From contig NZ_FNBM01000003.1 of the NCBI RefSeq assembly GCF_900102335.1, positions 228,995-292,994 on the forward strand: 64,000 nt of DNA. Reading direction: 5' to 3'. Below, one piece after another: positions 16,772 through 24,906 of the stretch. This DNA comes from Phytopseudomonas seleniipraecipitans. Lineage in GTDB: Bacteria; Pseudomonadota; Gammaproteobacteria; Pseudomonadales; Pseudomonadaceae. The position numbers and the translations under genes were made by a program. Every line of letters starts with the position of its first letter. Within the stretch, counting starts at the first letter, position 1. The notes beneath the pieces are model-generated. The model was given only the letters and a program-made list of their open reading frames with translations, was not told the DNA's origin and searched no databases.

Positions 16772-17976
16772 TCGCCCGACTCGATGCGCTCGGTGTGGTC
16801 TGCGCCCTCGGCCAGGGTAAGCAGGCCGTGGCGGATGCGCTGTTTGCCGGCGACACCGGCGGCATGCGGCGCCAGGAGGGCTGGATTCCCGAGCGCAGCG
16901 TCACCGTCGGCGCGGTCGAAACGCCGCTGCCGGCAATGCCCGCAGGCTTTGAACAGGCGGCAAGCCGCAACAACCGGCTGCTGCTGGCCGCCGCTCTGGA
17001 GATCCACGACGAGATCCAGGCGACCATCGCCCGCCACGGCGCCGATCGCATCGCAGTGGTGCTGGGCACCAGTACCTCGGGCATCGCCGAAGCGGGCGAG
17101 CACATCGCCGGGTTCATGAACACCGGCGTGCTGTCTGACGAGTACCGTTACAGCCAGCAGGAAATCACCGCGCCAGCAACCTTTCTCGCCGACTGGCTGG
17201 GGCTGAGCGGGCCAGTGTATTGCCAGTCCACCGCCTGTACCTCCAGCGCCCGCGCGCTGCTCAGCGCGCAACGCCTGCTGCAGCTGGGCGTGTGCGATGC
17301 GGTGCTATGCGGCGGTGTCGACAGCCTGTGCAAACTCACGCTGAATGGCTTCGCCAGCCTGGAGGCAGTCTCCGACGAGCGCTGCAACCCGTTCTCGGTG
17401 AACCGCCACGGCATCAATATCGGTGAGGCCGCCGCGCTGTTCGTGATGACCCGCGCAGACGGCGACGATCAGACTCCTGGCATCGCCCTGTTCGGCGGTG
17501 GCGCGACGTCCGACGCCCATCATATTTCCGCGCCCCATCCCGAGGGGATCGGTGCCCAGCAGGCCATGCGCAAAGCGCTGGCGGCAGCGGGCCTGGCAGC
17601 CGAGCAGATCAGCTACCTGAATCTGCATGGGACGGCCACTACCCACAACGACGCCATGGAGAGCCTCGCCGTGCAGGCGCTGTTCCCGGCGGGCGTGGCT
17701 TGCTCGTCGAGCAAGTCGCTGACCGGCCACACCCTGGGCGCCGCCGGAGCGCTGGAAGCGGCCTTTTGTTGGCTGAGCCTGAGCGAGCACAACACAGGCA
17801 GGCAACTGCCACCGCACATCTGGGACGGCAAGGGCGACCCGCAGCTGCCGCGCCTGAACCTGGTGCCCGCCGATGCGACCGAACAGCTGCCCGCCCGCGG
17901 CGGACGTTACCTGATGAGCAATTCGTTCGCCTTTGGCGGCAACAACCTGTCCTTGATTTTAGGAGACCTGCCGTGA
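16768..17976 (+). CDS. Beta-ketoacyl-ACP synthase (ApeO-like)
   Basis: A 402-residue KAS I/II-type condensing enzyme with a full catalytic set: Cys157 in STACTSSARA, His in LHGTATTHND and His in SLTGHTLGAAG. The C-terminal NSFAFGGNN loop is intact. It is the likely catalytic partner of the CLF at 2454, giving an ApeO:ApeC-like heterodimer that controls polyene length. It starts inside the stop of the lipoprotein gene (ATGA). Confidence 0.9.
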   Translation: MIARLDALGVVCALGQGKQAVADALFAGDTGGMRRQEGWIPERSVTVGAVETPLPAMPAGFEQAASRNNRLLLAAALEIHDEIQATIARHGADRIAVVLGTSTSGIAEAGEHIAGFMNTGVLSDEYRYSQQEITAPATFLADWLGLSGPVYCQSTACTSSARALLSAQRLLQLGVCDAVLCGGVDSLCKLTLNGFASLEAVSDERCNPFSVNRHGINIGEAAALFVMTRADGDDQTPGIALFGGGATSDAHHISAPHPEGIGAQQAMRKALAAAGLAAEQISYLNLHGTATTHNDAMESLAVQALFPAGVACSSSKSLTGHTLGAAGALEAAFCWLSLSEHNTGRQLPPHIWDGKGDPQLPRLNLVPADATEQLPARGGRYLMSNSFAFGGNNLSLILGDLP

Positions 17977-18443
17977 GTGTATGGCCCGTCGCCGAGCTGG
18001 TGCCTCACGCTGGCGACATGATTCTGATCGACGAGGTGCTGGAGTTCGGCACCGACCACATCGAGACCCGCCTCGTGGTGCGCTCGGGCGGCCTGTTCAG
18101 CAACGCCGATGGCAGCCTGCCGGCCAGCGTCGGGATCGAGCTGATGGCGCAGAGCGTGGCGGCTTTCGCCGGCTGCCATGCCCGACAGGAAAACCGCCCG
18201 GTGGAGCTCGGCTTCCTGCTCGGCACACGCAATTTCGCCTGCAACGTGGATCGTTTCCCGGCCGGCAGTACACTGCACATCAGCGCCACCCGCTCGCTGC
18301 AGGACGACAACGGCATGTGCGTTTTCGAGTGCCGCCTGCAAGGCCCGGACATTCTCGTCGAGGCCCGGCTGAACGTGTTTCAGCCCCGCGACGTGGCCAC
18401 CTATATTCAGGAACCCCCTTTAACTCAGGAGCCGTCTGCATGA
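17973..18443 (+). CDS. 3-hydroxyacyl-ACP dehydratase (ApeP-like hotdog)
   Basis: A 156-residue hotdog protein starting at GTG 17973, which overlaps the ketosynthase stop (GTGA) and follows TAGGAGACCTGCC. Residues LVPHAGDMILID (His12) and GIELMAQ (Glu56) are the conserved positions. It should form the dehydratase with the ApeI-type domain fused to the ligase. The ATG-only reading would start too far into the previous gene. Confidence 0.88.
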   Translation: MSVWPVAELVPHAGDMILIDEVLEFGTDHIETRLVVRSGGLFSNADGSLPASVGIELMAQSVAAFAGCHARQENRPVELGFLLGTRNFACNVDRFPAGSTLHISATRSLQDDNGMCVFECRLQGPDILVEARLNVFQPRDVATYIQEPPLTQEPSA

Positions 18444-19168
18444 GCGAGACCATTCTGGTCACCGGATCGAGCCGCGGTATCGGCCGTGCCATTGCCCTGC
18501 GCCTGGCGCGTGCCGGTTATGATCTAGTGCTGCACTGTCGTTCGCGCCGCGACGAAGCCGAAGCCGTGCAGGCGCAGATCGAGTCCATCGGCCAACGCGC
18601 GCGCATCCTGCAGTTCGACGTGGCCGACCGCGAAGCCTGCCGCACGGCCCTGGAAGCCGACATCGAGGCCCACGGCGCACCGTACGGTGTGGTGTGCAAT
18701 GCCGGCCTGACCCGTGACGGCGCCTTCCCGGCGCTCAGCGAGGAGGACTGGGATGTGGTGCTGCGCACAAATCTGGACGGTTTTTACAACGTCCTACACC
18801 CCCTCACGATGCCCATGGTGCGCCGCCGCCAGCCAGGGCGTATCGTCTGCATCACCTCGGTGTCCGGGCTGATCGGCAACCGCGGCCAGGTCAATTACAG
18901 TGCCTCCAAGGCCGGCATCATCGGCGCCGCCAAGGCACTAGCCATCGAGCTGGGTAAACGCAAGATCACCGTCAACTGCGTCGCTCCGGGGCTGATCGAT
19001 ACCGAAATCCTCGACGAGCATGTGCCGCTGGAGGAAATTCTCAAGATGATCCCCGCTGCGCGCATGGGCACCCCGGAAGAAGTCGCCGGTACGGTGAATT
19101 TCCTGATGTCCGAAGAGGCGGCCTACATTACCCGCCAGGTAATCGCCGTGAATGGCGGTCTGTGTTGA
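18440..19168 (+). CDS. 3-oxoacyl-ACP reductase, SDR family (ApeQ/FabG-like)
   Basis: A 242-residue short-chain dehydrogenase with the NADPH-binding motif TGSSRGIG (8-15), NAG near residue 88, and catalytic Asn111, Ser140, Tyr153 and Lys157 (NYSASK). It reduces the beta-keto group in each polyene extension cycle. It is the only ketoreductase in the whole pigment/resorcinol region, so it may also serve the second KS-CLF module downstream. It overlaps the dehydratase by 4 bp. Confidence 0.92.
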   Translation: MSETILVTGSSRGIGRAIALRLARAGYDLVLHCRSRRDEAEAVQAQIESIGQRARILQFDVADREACRTALEADIEAHGAPYGVVCNAGLTRDGAFPALSEEDWDVVLRTNLDGFYNVLHPLTMPMVRRRQPGRIVCITSVSGLIGNRGQVNYSASKAGIIGAAKALAIELGKRKITVNCVAPGLIDTEILDEHVPLEEILKMIPAARMGTPEEVAGTVNFLMSEEAAYITRQVIAVNGGLC

Positions 19169-19184
19169 TCAAGAGTGAAGTGGC

Positions 19185-20411
19185 ATGAAGCGCGTAGTCG
19201 TTACCGGCATGGCCGGCATTACCTCCCTGGGCGATAGCTGGGACAGCATCGCCGCGAATTTCCGCGCCAACCGCAGCGGTATTCGTGTCATGCACGAGTG
19301 GGATCGCTTCAGCGAACTGAATACCCGTCTGGGCGGCCCGGTCGACGAATTCGTCGTACCCGCCCACTGGACGCGCAAGCAGCTGCGCAGCATGGGCCGC
19401 GTGTCGCGCCTGTCGGTGTACGCCGCCGAACGCGCACTGACCGACGCCGGCCTGCTTGGTGACGATTCGATCAAGGATGGCCGCATGGGCGTGGCCTGCG
19501 GCTCGTCTACCGGCAGCACCGACGAGATCAAGGCATTCGGCAATATGCTGCTCAACTCGGTGGCCGACGGCCTCAACGCCAACTCCTACATCCGCATGAT
19601 GCCGCACACCACGGCGGCCAACATCAGCATCTTCTTCAACCTCACCGGCCGGCTGATTCCCACGTCCAGCGCCTGCACCAGCGGCAGCCAGGGTATCGGC
19701 TACGCCTATGAGGCAATCAAGTTCGGCCGCCTGCCCCTGATGCTCGCTGGCGGCGCCGAGGAGCTGTGCCCCACCGAAGCCATGGTGTTCGACGCGCTGT
19801 ACGCCACCAGCCTGAAGAACGACGCACCGCACACCAGCCCGCGCCCTTACGACGCCGGCCGTGATGGCCTGGTGATCGGCGAAGGCGCCGGGATGCTGGT
19901 GCTCGAAGAACTGGAACATGCGCTGGCCCGCGGCGCGACCATCCACGCCGAGATCGTCGGTTTCGGCTGCAACGCCGACGGCCAGCACGCCACCAAACCG
20001 GTGCAGGCGACCATGCGCCGTGCCATGGAGCTGGCCTTGGAAGACGCCGCACTGGCGCCCGAAGCGATCGGCTACGTCAACGGCCATGGCACCGCCACCG
20101 AGCAGGGCGACGTGGCAGAAACCCAGGCCACCAGCAGCCTGTTCGGCACCCGCATGCCGATCAGCTCGCAGAAGAGTTATTTCGGCCACACCCTCGGCGC
20201 CTGCGGGGCGCTGGAGTCATGGTTCAGCATCGAAATGCTCAACCGCGACAGCTACGTGCACACCTTGAATCTGGAGCAAATTGATCCGCGCTGCGGCGAA
20301 CTGGACTACCTGCGCGACGGATTTCGCGAGATGAGCAACGAATACGTGATGAACAACAATTTCGCCTTTGGCGGTGTCAATACCTCGCTCATCTTCCGCC
20401 GCTGGCGCTAA
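19185..20411 (+). CDS. Beta-ketoacyl-ACP synthase (ApeR/FabF-like)
   Basis: A 408-residue condensing enzyme with Cys164 in TSSACTSGSQG, His in VNGHGTATEQGD and His in KSYFGHTLGACG, so it is catalytically complete. In APE systems ApeR is a second KS thought to carry out the first condensation or to work independently of the KS-CLF pair. It starts 17 bp after the ketoreductase and closes the core of the operon. Confidence 0.9.
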   Translation: MKRVVVTGMAGITSLGDSWDSIAANFRANRSGIRVMHEWDRFSELNTRLGGPVDEFVVPAHWTRKQLRSMGRVSRLSVYAAERALTDAGLLGDDSIKDGRMGVACGSSTGSTDEIKAFGNMLLNSVADGLNANSYIRMMPHTTAANISIFFNLTGRLIPTSSACTSGSQGIGYAYEAIKFGRLPLMLAGGAEELCPTEAMVFDALYATSLKNDAPHTSPRPYDAGRDGLVIGEGAGMLVLEELEHALARGATIHAEIVGFGCNADGQHATKPVQATMRRAMELALEDAALAPEAIGYVNGHGTATEQGDVAETQATSSLFGTRMPISSQKSYFGHTLGACGALESWFSIEMLNRDSYVHTLNLEQIDPRCGELDYLRDGFREMSNEYVMNNNFAFGGVNTSLIFRRWR

Positions 20412-20439
20412 CCGAACCGTTCACTGACAAGGAACATGG

Positions 20440-20844
20440 ATGATGTCTCGCTTCAACCGTATCGCCCTGCTCGCCCTGCTGCTTGTGGGCATCACCGCCT
20501 GCACCTCGAAGCCCGTGGTGGACATCGAAAACAGCGCACCGCCGGCGGCCGTAAGGGGCGAGGACGACATGCGCCGCGCCATCCTCACCGCGCTGCAGCG
20601 CCGTCAGTGGACGGTTGAGCGCGCCGATCAGGGGCAGATCCTGGCGTTGATCACTCGGCGCAGCCATCAGGCGCAGGTGACCATTGCGTACACTGCATCG
20701 ACCTACGCGATCCGCTACCGCGACAGTCACAACCTCGACTACCGCAAAGGCAAGATCCACCGTAACTACAACCGGTGGGTGCAGAACCTGGATCGCGGCA
20801 TCCAGCAGGAATTGAGCAGTCCTTCCCTTTACATGCCCCAGTAA
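20440..20844 (+). CDS. Predicted lipoprotein of unknown function
   Basis: A 134-residue protein with signal peptide and lipobox ITAC (Cys near residue 21), then a basic mixed alpha/beta domain with GEDDMRRAILTALQRRQW. I do not recognise a family. It starts 28 bp after the last ketosynthase and is probably the operon's end with the next gene. A second ATG follows directly at 20443. Confidence 0.72.
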   Translation: MMSRFNRIALLALLLVGITACTSKPVVDIENSAPPAAVRGEDDMRRAILTALQRRQWTVERADQGQILALITRRSHQAQVTIAYTASTYAIRYRDSHNLDYRKGKIHRNYNRWVQNLDRGIQQELSSPSLYMPQ

Positions 20845-20861
20845 AAATCAAGGAGATACCC

Positions 20862-21302
20862 ATGAAAGCAAAAACCTGGACCGCTGTTGCCCTTCTCACC
20901 GCTGCCCTGTTGCCAGCTGTCAGCCAGGCCCGTGATACCGCCCACTTTCTGGACTTCCAGTCGGTGGTCAACGAAGCCATCCAGGCTGGCCGTCTCGACG
21001 GTTCGGTGAAGTTCTACCTGAACAAGACACCGGGCGGCGCCAAGATCATCAACCCCAACGTCACCACCAGCCAGAAGACCAACGCCTTCAACAAGACCGA
21101 TGAAGAGGCCTGCCGCTGGGTACTGCAATCGGCCCTGATCAAGCTGCAAAACTCGGCCAAGTCTGCTGGCGCCAACGCCGTGGTCGACCTGGCCAGCAAC
21201 TACCAGAACAAGGAATACCGCGACAGCAGCAAATTCGAATGCCACGCCGGCGCCATCATGGCCGGTGTTGCCCTGAAGGGTAAGTACGCCAGCGTCAAGT
21301 AA
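20862..21302 (+). CDS. Small secreted protein of unknown function
   Basis: A 146-residue protein with a cleavable signal peptide (residues 1-22, SQA before RD) and an AAGGAG box 8 bases before the ATG. The mature part has LQNSAKSAGANAVVDL, a pattern found in small exported proteins resembling YbjQ-like domains, and two Cys (in EACRW and FECHAG) that could form a disulfide. Homologues are sometimes labelled excinuclease ATPase subunit, which is clearly wrong. It probably belongs to the APE transcription unit. Confidence 0.72.
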   Translation: MKAKTWTAVALLTAALLPAVSQARDTAHFLDFQSVVNEAIQAGRLDGSVKFYLNKTPGGAKIINPNVTTSQKTNAFNKTDEEACRWVLQSALIKLQNSAKSAGANAVVDLASNYQNKEYRDSSKFECHAGAIMAGVALKGKYASVK

Positions 21303-21336
21303 ACGGCTCTCGGCGACCGGCTTATGGCAGCTCTCA

Positions 21337-21574
21337 GAGCCTGTTCACGATCTTTATGCGCCTGAAGTAGCAGCTACAAGGCAAAAGCAGACGGTGAGCA
21401 GATTTTCTTTTGTAGAGTGGACGACGCTTCACCTACGCGGCCCGACCCGTCCACCGCTCTGCAATCGCAACGGTGGATGAAAAAAGCGCCATCCACCCTA
21501 CGGGTCGAACGTCCGTTTGCGCCACTTAGCTGCCAAAATCGGCGAATCTGGGCTGAAAGATTATGAACAGGCTC
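21337..21574. mobile_element. MITE-like element with terminal inverted repeats
   Basis: A 238-bp non-coding element begins GAGCCTGTTCACGATCTTT and ends AAAGATTATGAACAGGCTC, ends that are inverted repeats with two mismatches over 19 bases. TCA stands directly outside both ends, so a 3-bp target duplication is possible. It encodes no transposase, and its inside contains a copy of the palindromic repeat described at 21412. The right end touches the stop codon of the ICMT-like gene. Confidence 0.6.
21412..21502 (+). repeat. Dispersed palindromic repeat, copy 1
   Basis: A 91-bp repeat with ends GTAGAGTGGACGACGCTT and AAAGCGCCATCCACCCTAC, which are imperfect inverted repeats. It shares its ends and interior with the copies at 26600-26675 (opposite orientation) and 59614-59691 (same orientation). 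It lies inside the MITE-like element. The transcript could fold into a long hairpin. Confidence 0.8.
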
Positions 21575-22132
21575 TCAGAGCACGAATGGTATGAACATCC
21601 GGCTGCGTGCCATATAGTCGCGGTAGGCGTCGCCGAAATAGGCCAGGCATTCGCGCTCCTCGCAGCGAGCCGCGAGCCACAGCGCGACACTCGACAGCAC
21701 CGCCAGCAACAGTGTCACGCTGCTTGGTTGCTTCCAGGCGATGCCCCAGGCGAGCAGCAGCAGCGAGCAGTACATCGGATGGCGGATGTAACGGAAGATG
21801 CCGCTGGTGACCAGCGCCGAGGTGCGCTCGAAGGCGAACAGCTCGTCGTCCTGACGCCGCTCGCCAGCGCGCCCGAAACGGCGCATCTGGTAGATGCCGG
21901 CGAACAGCACCGCCAGCGAAGCCGTCAGCAACAGCCAGGAAACCTGCTGATGCATCGCATCGCGATTTTCCAACCAGAATGGCACATTGAGCACCAGCAG
22001 CACCGCCATCAGCTCCCAGGCGATATAGCGGTAAAAACCATGGCTGCGCGGGTTGCACAGCGACCGCCAGGAGAGCGCCGTCAGGACGCTGCTCAGCCCC
22101 ACAAAAACCAGTAATTGCCAGAACTCCACCAC
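21575..22132 (-). CDS. Isoprenylcysteine/PEMT-like membrane methyltransferase
   Basis: A 185-residue membrane protein with four or five hydrophobic helices and a C-terminal region GIFRYIRHPMYCSLLLL followed by EERECLAYFGDAYRDYMAR, the signature of the ICMT/phospholipid methyltransferase (PEMT-like) family. It may methylate a small amphipathic product. It is divergent from the next gene (57-bp gap) and its stop codon meets the MITE-like element. Confidence 0.83.
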   Translation of the reverse strand: MVEFWQLLVFVGLSSVLTALSWRSLCNPRSHGFYRYIAWELMAVLLVLNVPFWLENRDAMHQQVSWLLLTASLAVLFAGIYQMRRFGRAGERRQDDELFAFERTSALVTSGIFRYIRHPMYCSLLLLAWGIAWKQPSSVTLLLAVLSSVALWLAARCEERECLAYFGDAYRDYMARSRMFIPFVL

Positions 22133-22189
22133 ACGCCTCCCTTATTACCCTCTGTTACACTGCTGCGCTCGCACGCCCAGATACCCGCC

Positions 22190-22597
22190 ATGGATCGCTC
22201 TCAACTGCACACACTGCTGCCGCACCAGGGCAAGGCGCTCTGGCTGGATGCGCTACTCGAACACGACGCCAGCACCATCCGCGGTCTGAGCGGCTGGCAC
22301 CACCTGAACAGCCTGGGCGAACATGCGTCACCGTGCCTGCTGTTCGAAGCCGCTGCCCAATTATGTGCCGCGCATGGTGCCTTATACGGCAGCGACAGCG
22401 CCATCGAAATGGCCCTGGTTGGCAAACTCTCGCAACTGCAATTGCACCACCATCCTGCGCAGCGGGACGGCGAATTGCGAGTCAGCGCGACCCAGGAGGC
22501 GATGAGCCCGGCCGGGGCCCTGTATGGGTTCACCGTGCATACCGACGAACGCCTGCTGCTCGATGGCAAACTCCTGCTGGTGCTCGTCCGTGCTTGA
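22190..22597 (+). CDS. Second ApeP-like hotdog dehydratase
   Basis: A 135-residue protein which aligns with the ApeP-like gene at 17973: LLPHQGKALWLD (His12) matches LVPHAGDMILID, and CLLFEAAAQLC (Glu53) matches the catalytic Glu region. It opens the second type II module. The frame is open upstream to 22115 but the ATG at 22190 matches the ApeP start. It overlaps the ABC ATPase by 8 bp. Confidence 0.8.
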   Translation: MDRSQLHTLLPHQGKALWLDALLEHDASTIRGLSGWHHLNSLGEHASPCLLFEAAAQLCAAHGALYGSDSAIEMALVGKLSQLQLHHHPAQRDGELRVSATQEAMSPAGALYGFTVHTDERLLLDGKLLLVLVRA

Positions 22598-23474
22598 ACT
22601 CAACCAACTCGGCTACCGCTACCCCAACTCGCAGCAACCCGCCTTGCAGGGCATTGACCTGCACCTGCAGGCCGGCCAATGCCTGGGGCTACTGGGCAGC
22701 AACGGCGCAGGCAAGACAACCTTGCTGTCGCTGCTCAGCGCCGTGTTGCCGCCGTCGAGCGGTGCGATCACCTGGCAGGGCGAGCGCCGCCTTGGCCTGG
22801 TCCCACAGCAACTGGCGTTCTACAGCGGGCTGAAGGTGAGGGAAAACCTCGAGCTGTTCGCTGACCTTTATCGGTTACGCGGCCACGAACGGCGCCAGCG
22901 CCTGGATCGCTGCATCACCAGCACGGCCCTGGAAGATAAACTCGAACGTCGCGCAGAGCGGCTTTCCGGCGGCGAACAGCGCCGCCTCAACTTCGCCATT
23001 GGCCTGCTGCAACCGGCGGATCTGTACCTGTTCGACGAAGCCACCGTGGGTGTCGATGCCAGCAGCCGGCAACTGCTGCTCGCAGCCGTTCAGGAGCTGG
23101 TCGCCGAGGGCAAGGCGGTGATTTACACCAGCCATTACCTCGATGAAGTAGAGCGCGTGGCGGATCGTATCCTGCTACTCCACGAAGGCCGTGTGCAGCT
23201 GGATGTCGACACCCACCAGTTGCTTGGCGACCAACCAGGACTGTTTCTGGAATGGCCTGAGCGCATGCCCGATGCCTTGTTACCGCTGCTGGGTGAGCTG
23301 GGGTTGATGGCCGAGCAACTGCCTAACGGCGTACGTATCGCCTCGCTGGACGTGGCGCAACTGCTGGCGATCACCCGTTTCATCACCCTGCAGCCGCAAG
23401 CGCCCAGCCTGCTGCGTTTCGGCCGCCCCTCGCTGGAGCAGCTCTACCTGCGCCTCAACGGAGGTCGGCTATGA
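22590..23474 (+). CDS. ABC transporter ATP-binding protein
   Basis: A 294-residue ABC ATPase with Walker A GSNGAGKTT (36-44), signature LSGGEQ (125-130), Walker B LYLFDE (145-150) and a SHYLDE switch region. It is of the drug/lipid ABC-2 exporter class. The GTG at 22590 overlaps the stop of the dehydratase; a later start would cut off the first beta strand. It works with the permease that follows with 4-bp overlap. Confidence 0.92.
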   Translation: MLELNQLGYRYPNSQQPALQGIDLHLQAGQCLGLLGSNGAGKTTLLSLLSAVLPPSSGAITWQGERRLGLVPQQLAFYSGLKVRENLELFADLYRLRGHERRQRLDRCITSTALEDKLERRAERLSGGEQRRLNFAIGLLQPADLYLFDEATVGVDASSRQLLLAAVQELVAEGKAVIYTSHYLDEVERVADRILLLHEGRVQLDVDTHQLLGDQPGLFLEWPERMPDALLPLLGELGLMAEQLPNGVRIASLDVAQLLAITRFITLQPQAPSLLRFGRPSLEQLYLRLNGGRL

Positions 23475-24658
23475 GGCTGCGCGCCCTGGTTCGCAAAGAG
23501 ATCCTCCTGCTGCTGCGCGACCCACACGCGCTGGCCGTACTGTTCATCATGCCGACACTGTTTCTGGTGATCATGGCCGGGGCCATGTCCAGCTACCTGC
23601 AGGATCGCCTGCCGCCATTGGAGCTGGTACTCGAAGCGCCGCAGCAGAGCGATTCCAGCCGCTTCTTCCAGAGTGCGCTGCAGGCGCAACTGCCGGACAG
23701 CCAGTTGTTGAGCCGCGGGCCGGCGGAGATGACCCGCATTCGCCTCGCCGCCGATTTCGACGAGCGCCTGCTGGACACGCCCCACCAGGGCCCAAGTCTG
23801 AGTTTCCCCGCGCAGTTCGACCGCCTTTCGCGCCAGCGCCTGCACGCTGCGGTGACCATCGCCCTGGCGCAGACACGTCTGCGCGCCTACCTGCAGGACA
23901 GCGGCGCGCTGCAGGAAGGCCTGACACCGGCCGAACAGCTGGAACTGATCCAGCAACGCACCGAGAGCCAGATCGACGAGCAGGAGCGCCTGGCCAGCGG
24001 CGACCTCAGCAACCAGGCCAATGCCACACAGATGAGCGTGCCGGCCTGGCTGATCTTCGGCATGTTCTTCGTCGTGCTGCCGATGGCCGGCAGCTTTCAG
24101 CGCGAGCAGCAGAGCGGCGCGCTGTTGCGCTTCCGCTGCCTGGGCCTGGGCCTTGGCACCCTGGCGCTGAGCAAGCTGCTGCCTTATCTGGCCATCAACC
24201 TGCTGCAGTTCGTGGTGCTCCTGAGCATCGGCATCTATGGCCTGCCGTTGGCCGGCCTGCCCGCGCTGGAGCTCAATGGCAGCCTGGCGGCGTATGCCTT
24301 GCTGGCCGCGAGCATCGCACTGGCCACCAGTAGCCTGGGGCTGCTGCTGGCAGCATTGGCACGCAGTAGTGAACAAGCCCTATTGCTTGGCGGCGGGATC
24401 AATATCATCCTCGCAGCCATTGGCGGCATCATGGTGCCCAAGAGCGTGATGCCGGAGGCCATGCGCCAGCTGGCGGAAATATCCCCGATGAGCTGGGCGC
24501 TCGACGCCTTCCTCACCCTGCTGGTGGGCCACGGCTCACTGAACGACGTAGCCCCCTGGTGCGTGCGCCTGTTGCTGTTCGCAGCACTGGCCGGCGCCAG
24601 CGGCTTGTTCCTGTTCCACAAACGAGTACAGCAAACGCAATGGACCACACACTACTAG
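23471..24658 (+). CDS. ABC-2 type transporter permease
   Basis: A 395-residue permease with one N-terminal helix (about residues 18-38), a large extracytoplasmic domain (~40-185) and five or six C-terminal helices. This is the ABC2_membrane_3 / CcmB-like layout of lipid and drug exporters. Paired with the ATPase it probably exports the product of the second module. It overlaps the next ACP gene by 19 bp. Confidence 0.9.
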   Translation: MRLRALVRKEILLLLRDPHALAVLFIMPTLFLVIMAGAMSSYLQDRLPPLELVLEAPQQSDSSRFFQSALQAQLPDSQLLSRGPAEMTRIRLAADFDERLLDTPHQGPSLSFPAQFDRLSRQRLHAAVTIALAQTRLRAYLQDSGALQEGLTPAEQLELIQQRTESQIDEQERLASGDLSNQANATQMSVPAWLIFGMFFVVLPMAGSFQREQQSGALLRFRCLGLGLGTLALSKLLPYLAINLLQFVVLLSIGIYGLPLAGLPALELNGSLAAYALLAASIALATSSLGLLLAALARSSEQALLLGGGINIILAAIGGIMVPKSVMPEAMRQLAEISPMSWALDAFLTLLVGHGSLNDVAPWCVRLLLFAALAGASGLFLFHKRVQQTQWTTHY

Positions 24659-24906
24659 AAGAAAAGCTCAAGCAATTGCTGATTCGCGAGTGCGACAAGG
24701 AAGACGACATCGACTGGCAGAGCATCGACAACGACGAGCCGCTGTTCGGCCAGCAGAGCCGTATCCAGATGGACAGCCTGGACGCGCTGCAGGTCTCGCT
24801 GGCGCTGCAACAGCACTATGGCGTACGCATCGAGGGCGCCAAGGATGGCCGGCGCATCCTCAACACCATCGCCAGCATCGCGGCGTTCATCAGGCAGCAG
24901 CAGTGA
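24640..24906 (+). CDS. Acyl carrier protein of the second type II module
   Basis: An 88-residue carrier protein with motif QMDSLDALQ (Ser46). The frame is open upstream to 24559 but the ATG at 24640 gives normal ACP length. It is the third ACP of the window and the natural partner of the KS-CLF pair that follows. It overlaps the ketosynthase by 4 bp (GTGA). Confidence 0.88.
   Translation: MDHTLLEEKLKQLLIRECDKEDDIDWQSIDNDEPLFGQQSRIQMDSLDALQVSLALQQHYGVRIEGAKDGRRILNTIASIAAFIRQQQ

Larger units (their letters stand above)
2454..20411 (+). other. Aryl polyene (APE) biosynthetic operon
   Basis: Twenty co-directional genes, most overlapping by 1-20 bp or separated by less than 30 bp, encode a type II polyketide/fatty-acid-like pathway. 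The order is CLF, acyltransferase, ACP, ACP, membrane protein, ligase-dehydratase, glycosyltransferase, acyltransferase, ammonia-lyase, thioesterase, LolA-like, MMPL exporter, antiporter-like, flavin enzyme, methyltransferase, DUF3261 lipoprotein, KS, DH, KR, KS. This follows the described ape clusters (apeA-R of Escherichia coli and Xenorhabdus) and the xanthomonadin locus, from memory. Known APEs are yellow membrane-bound pigments that protect against oxidative damage. The antiporter-like gene and the halogenase-like gene are additions to the basic plan. Confidence 0.9.

Noticed and set aside
20862..21302. Excinuclease ABC subunit name for the small secreted protein
   Set aside because: The protein has a signal peptide, 146 residues and no ATPase motif; the name is an annotation artefact.
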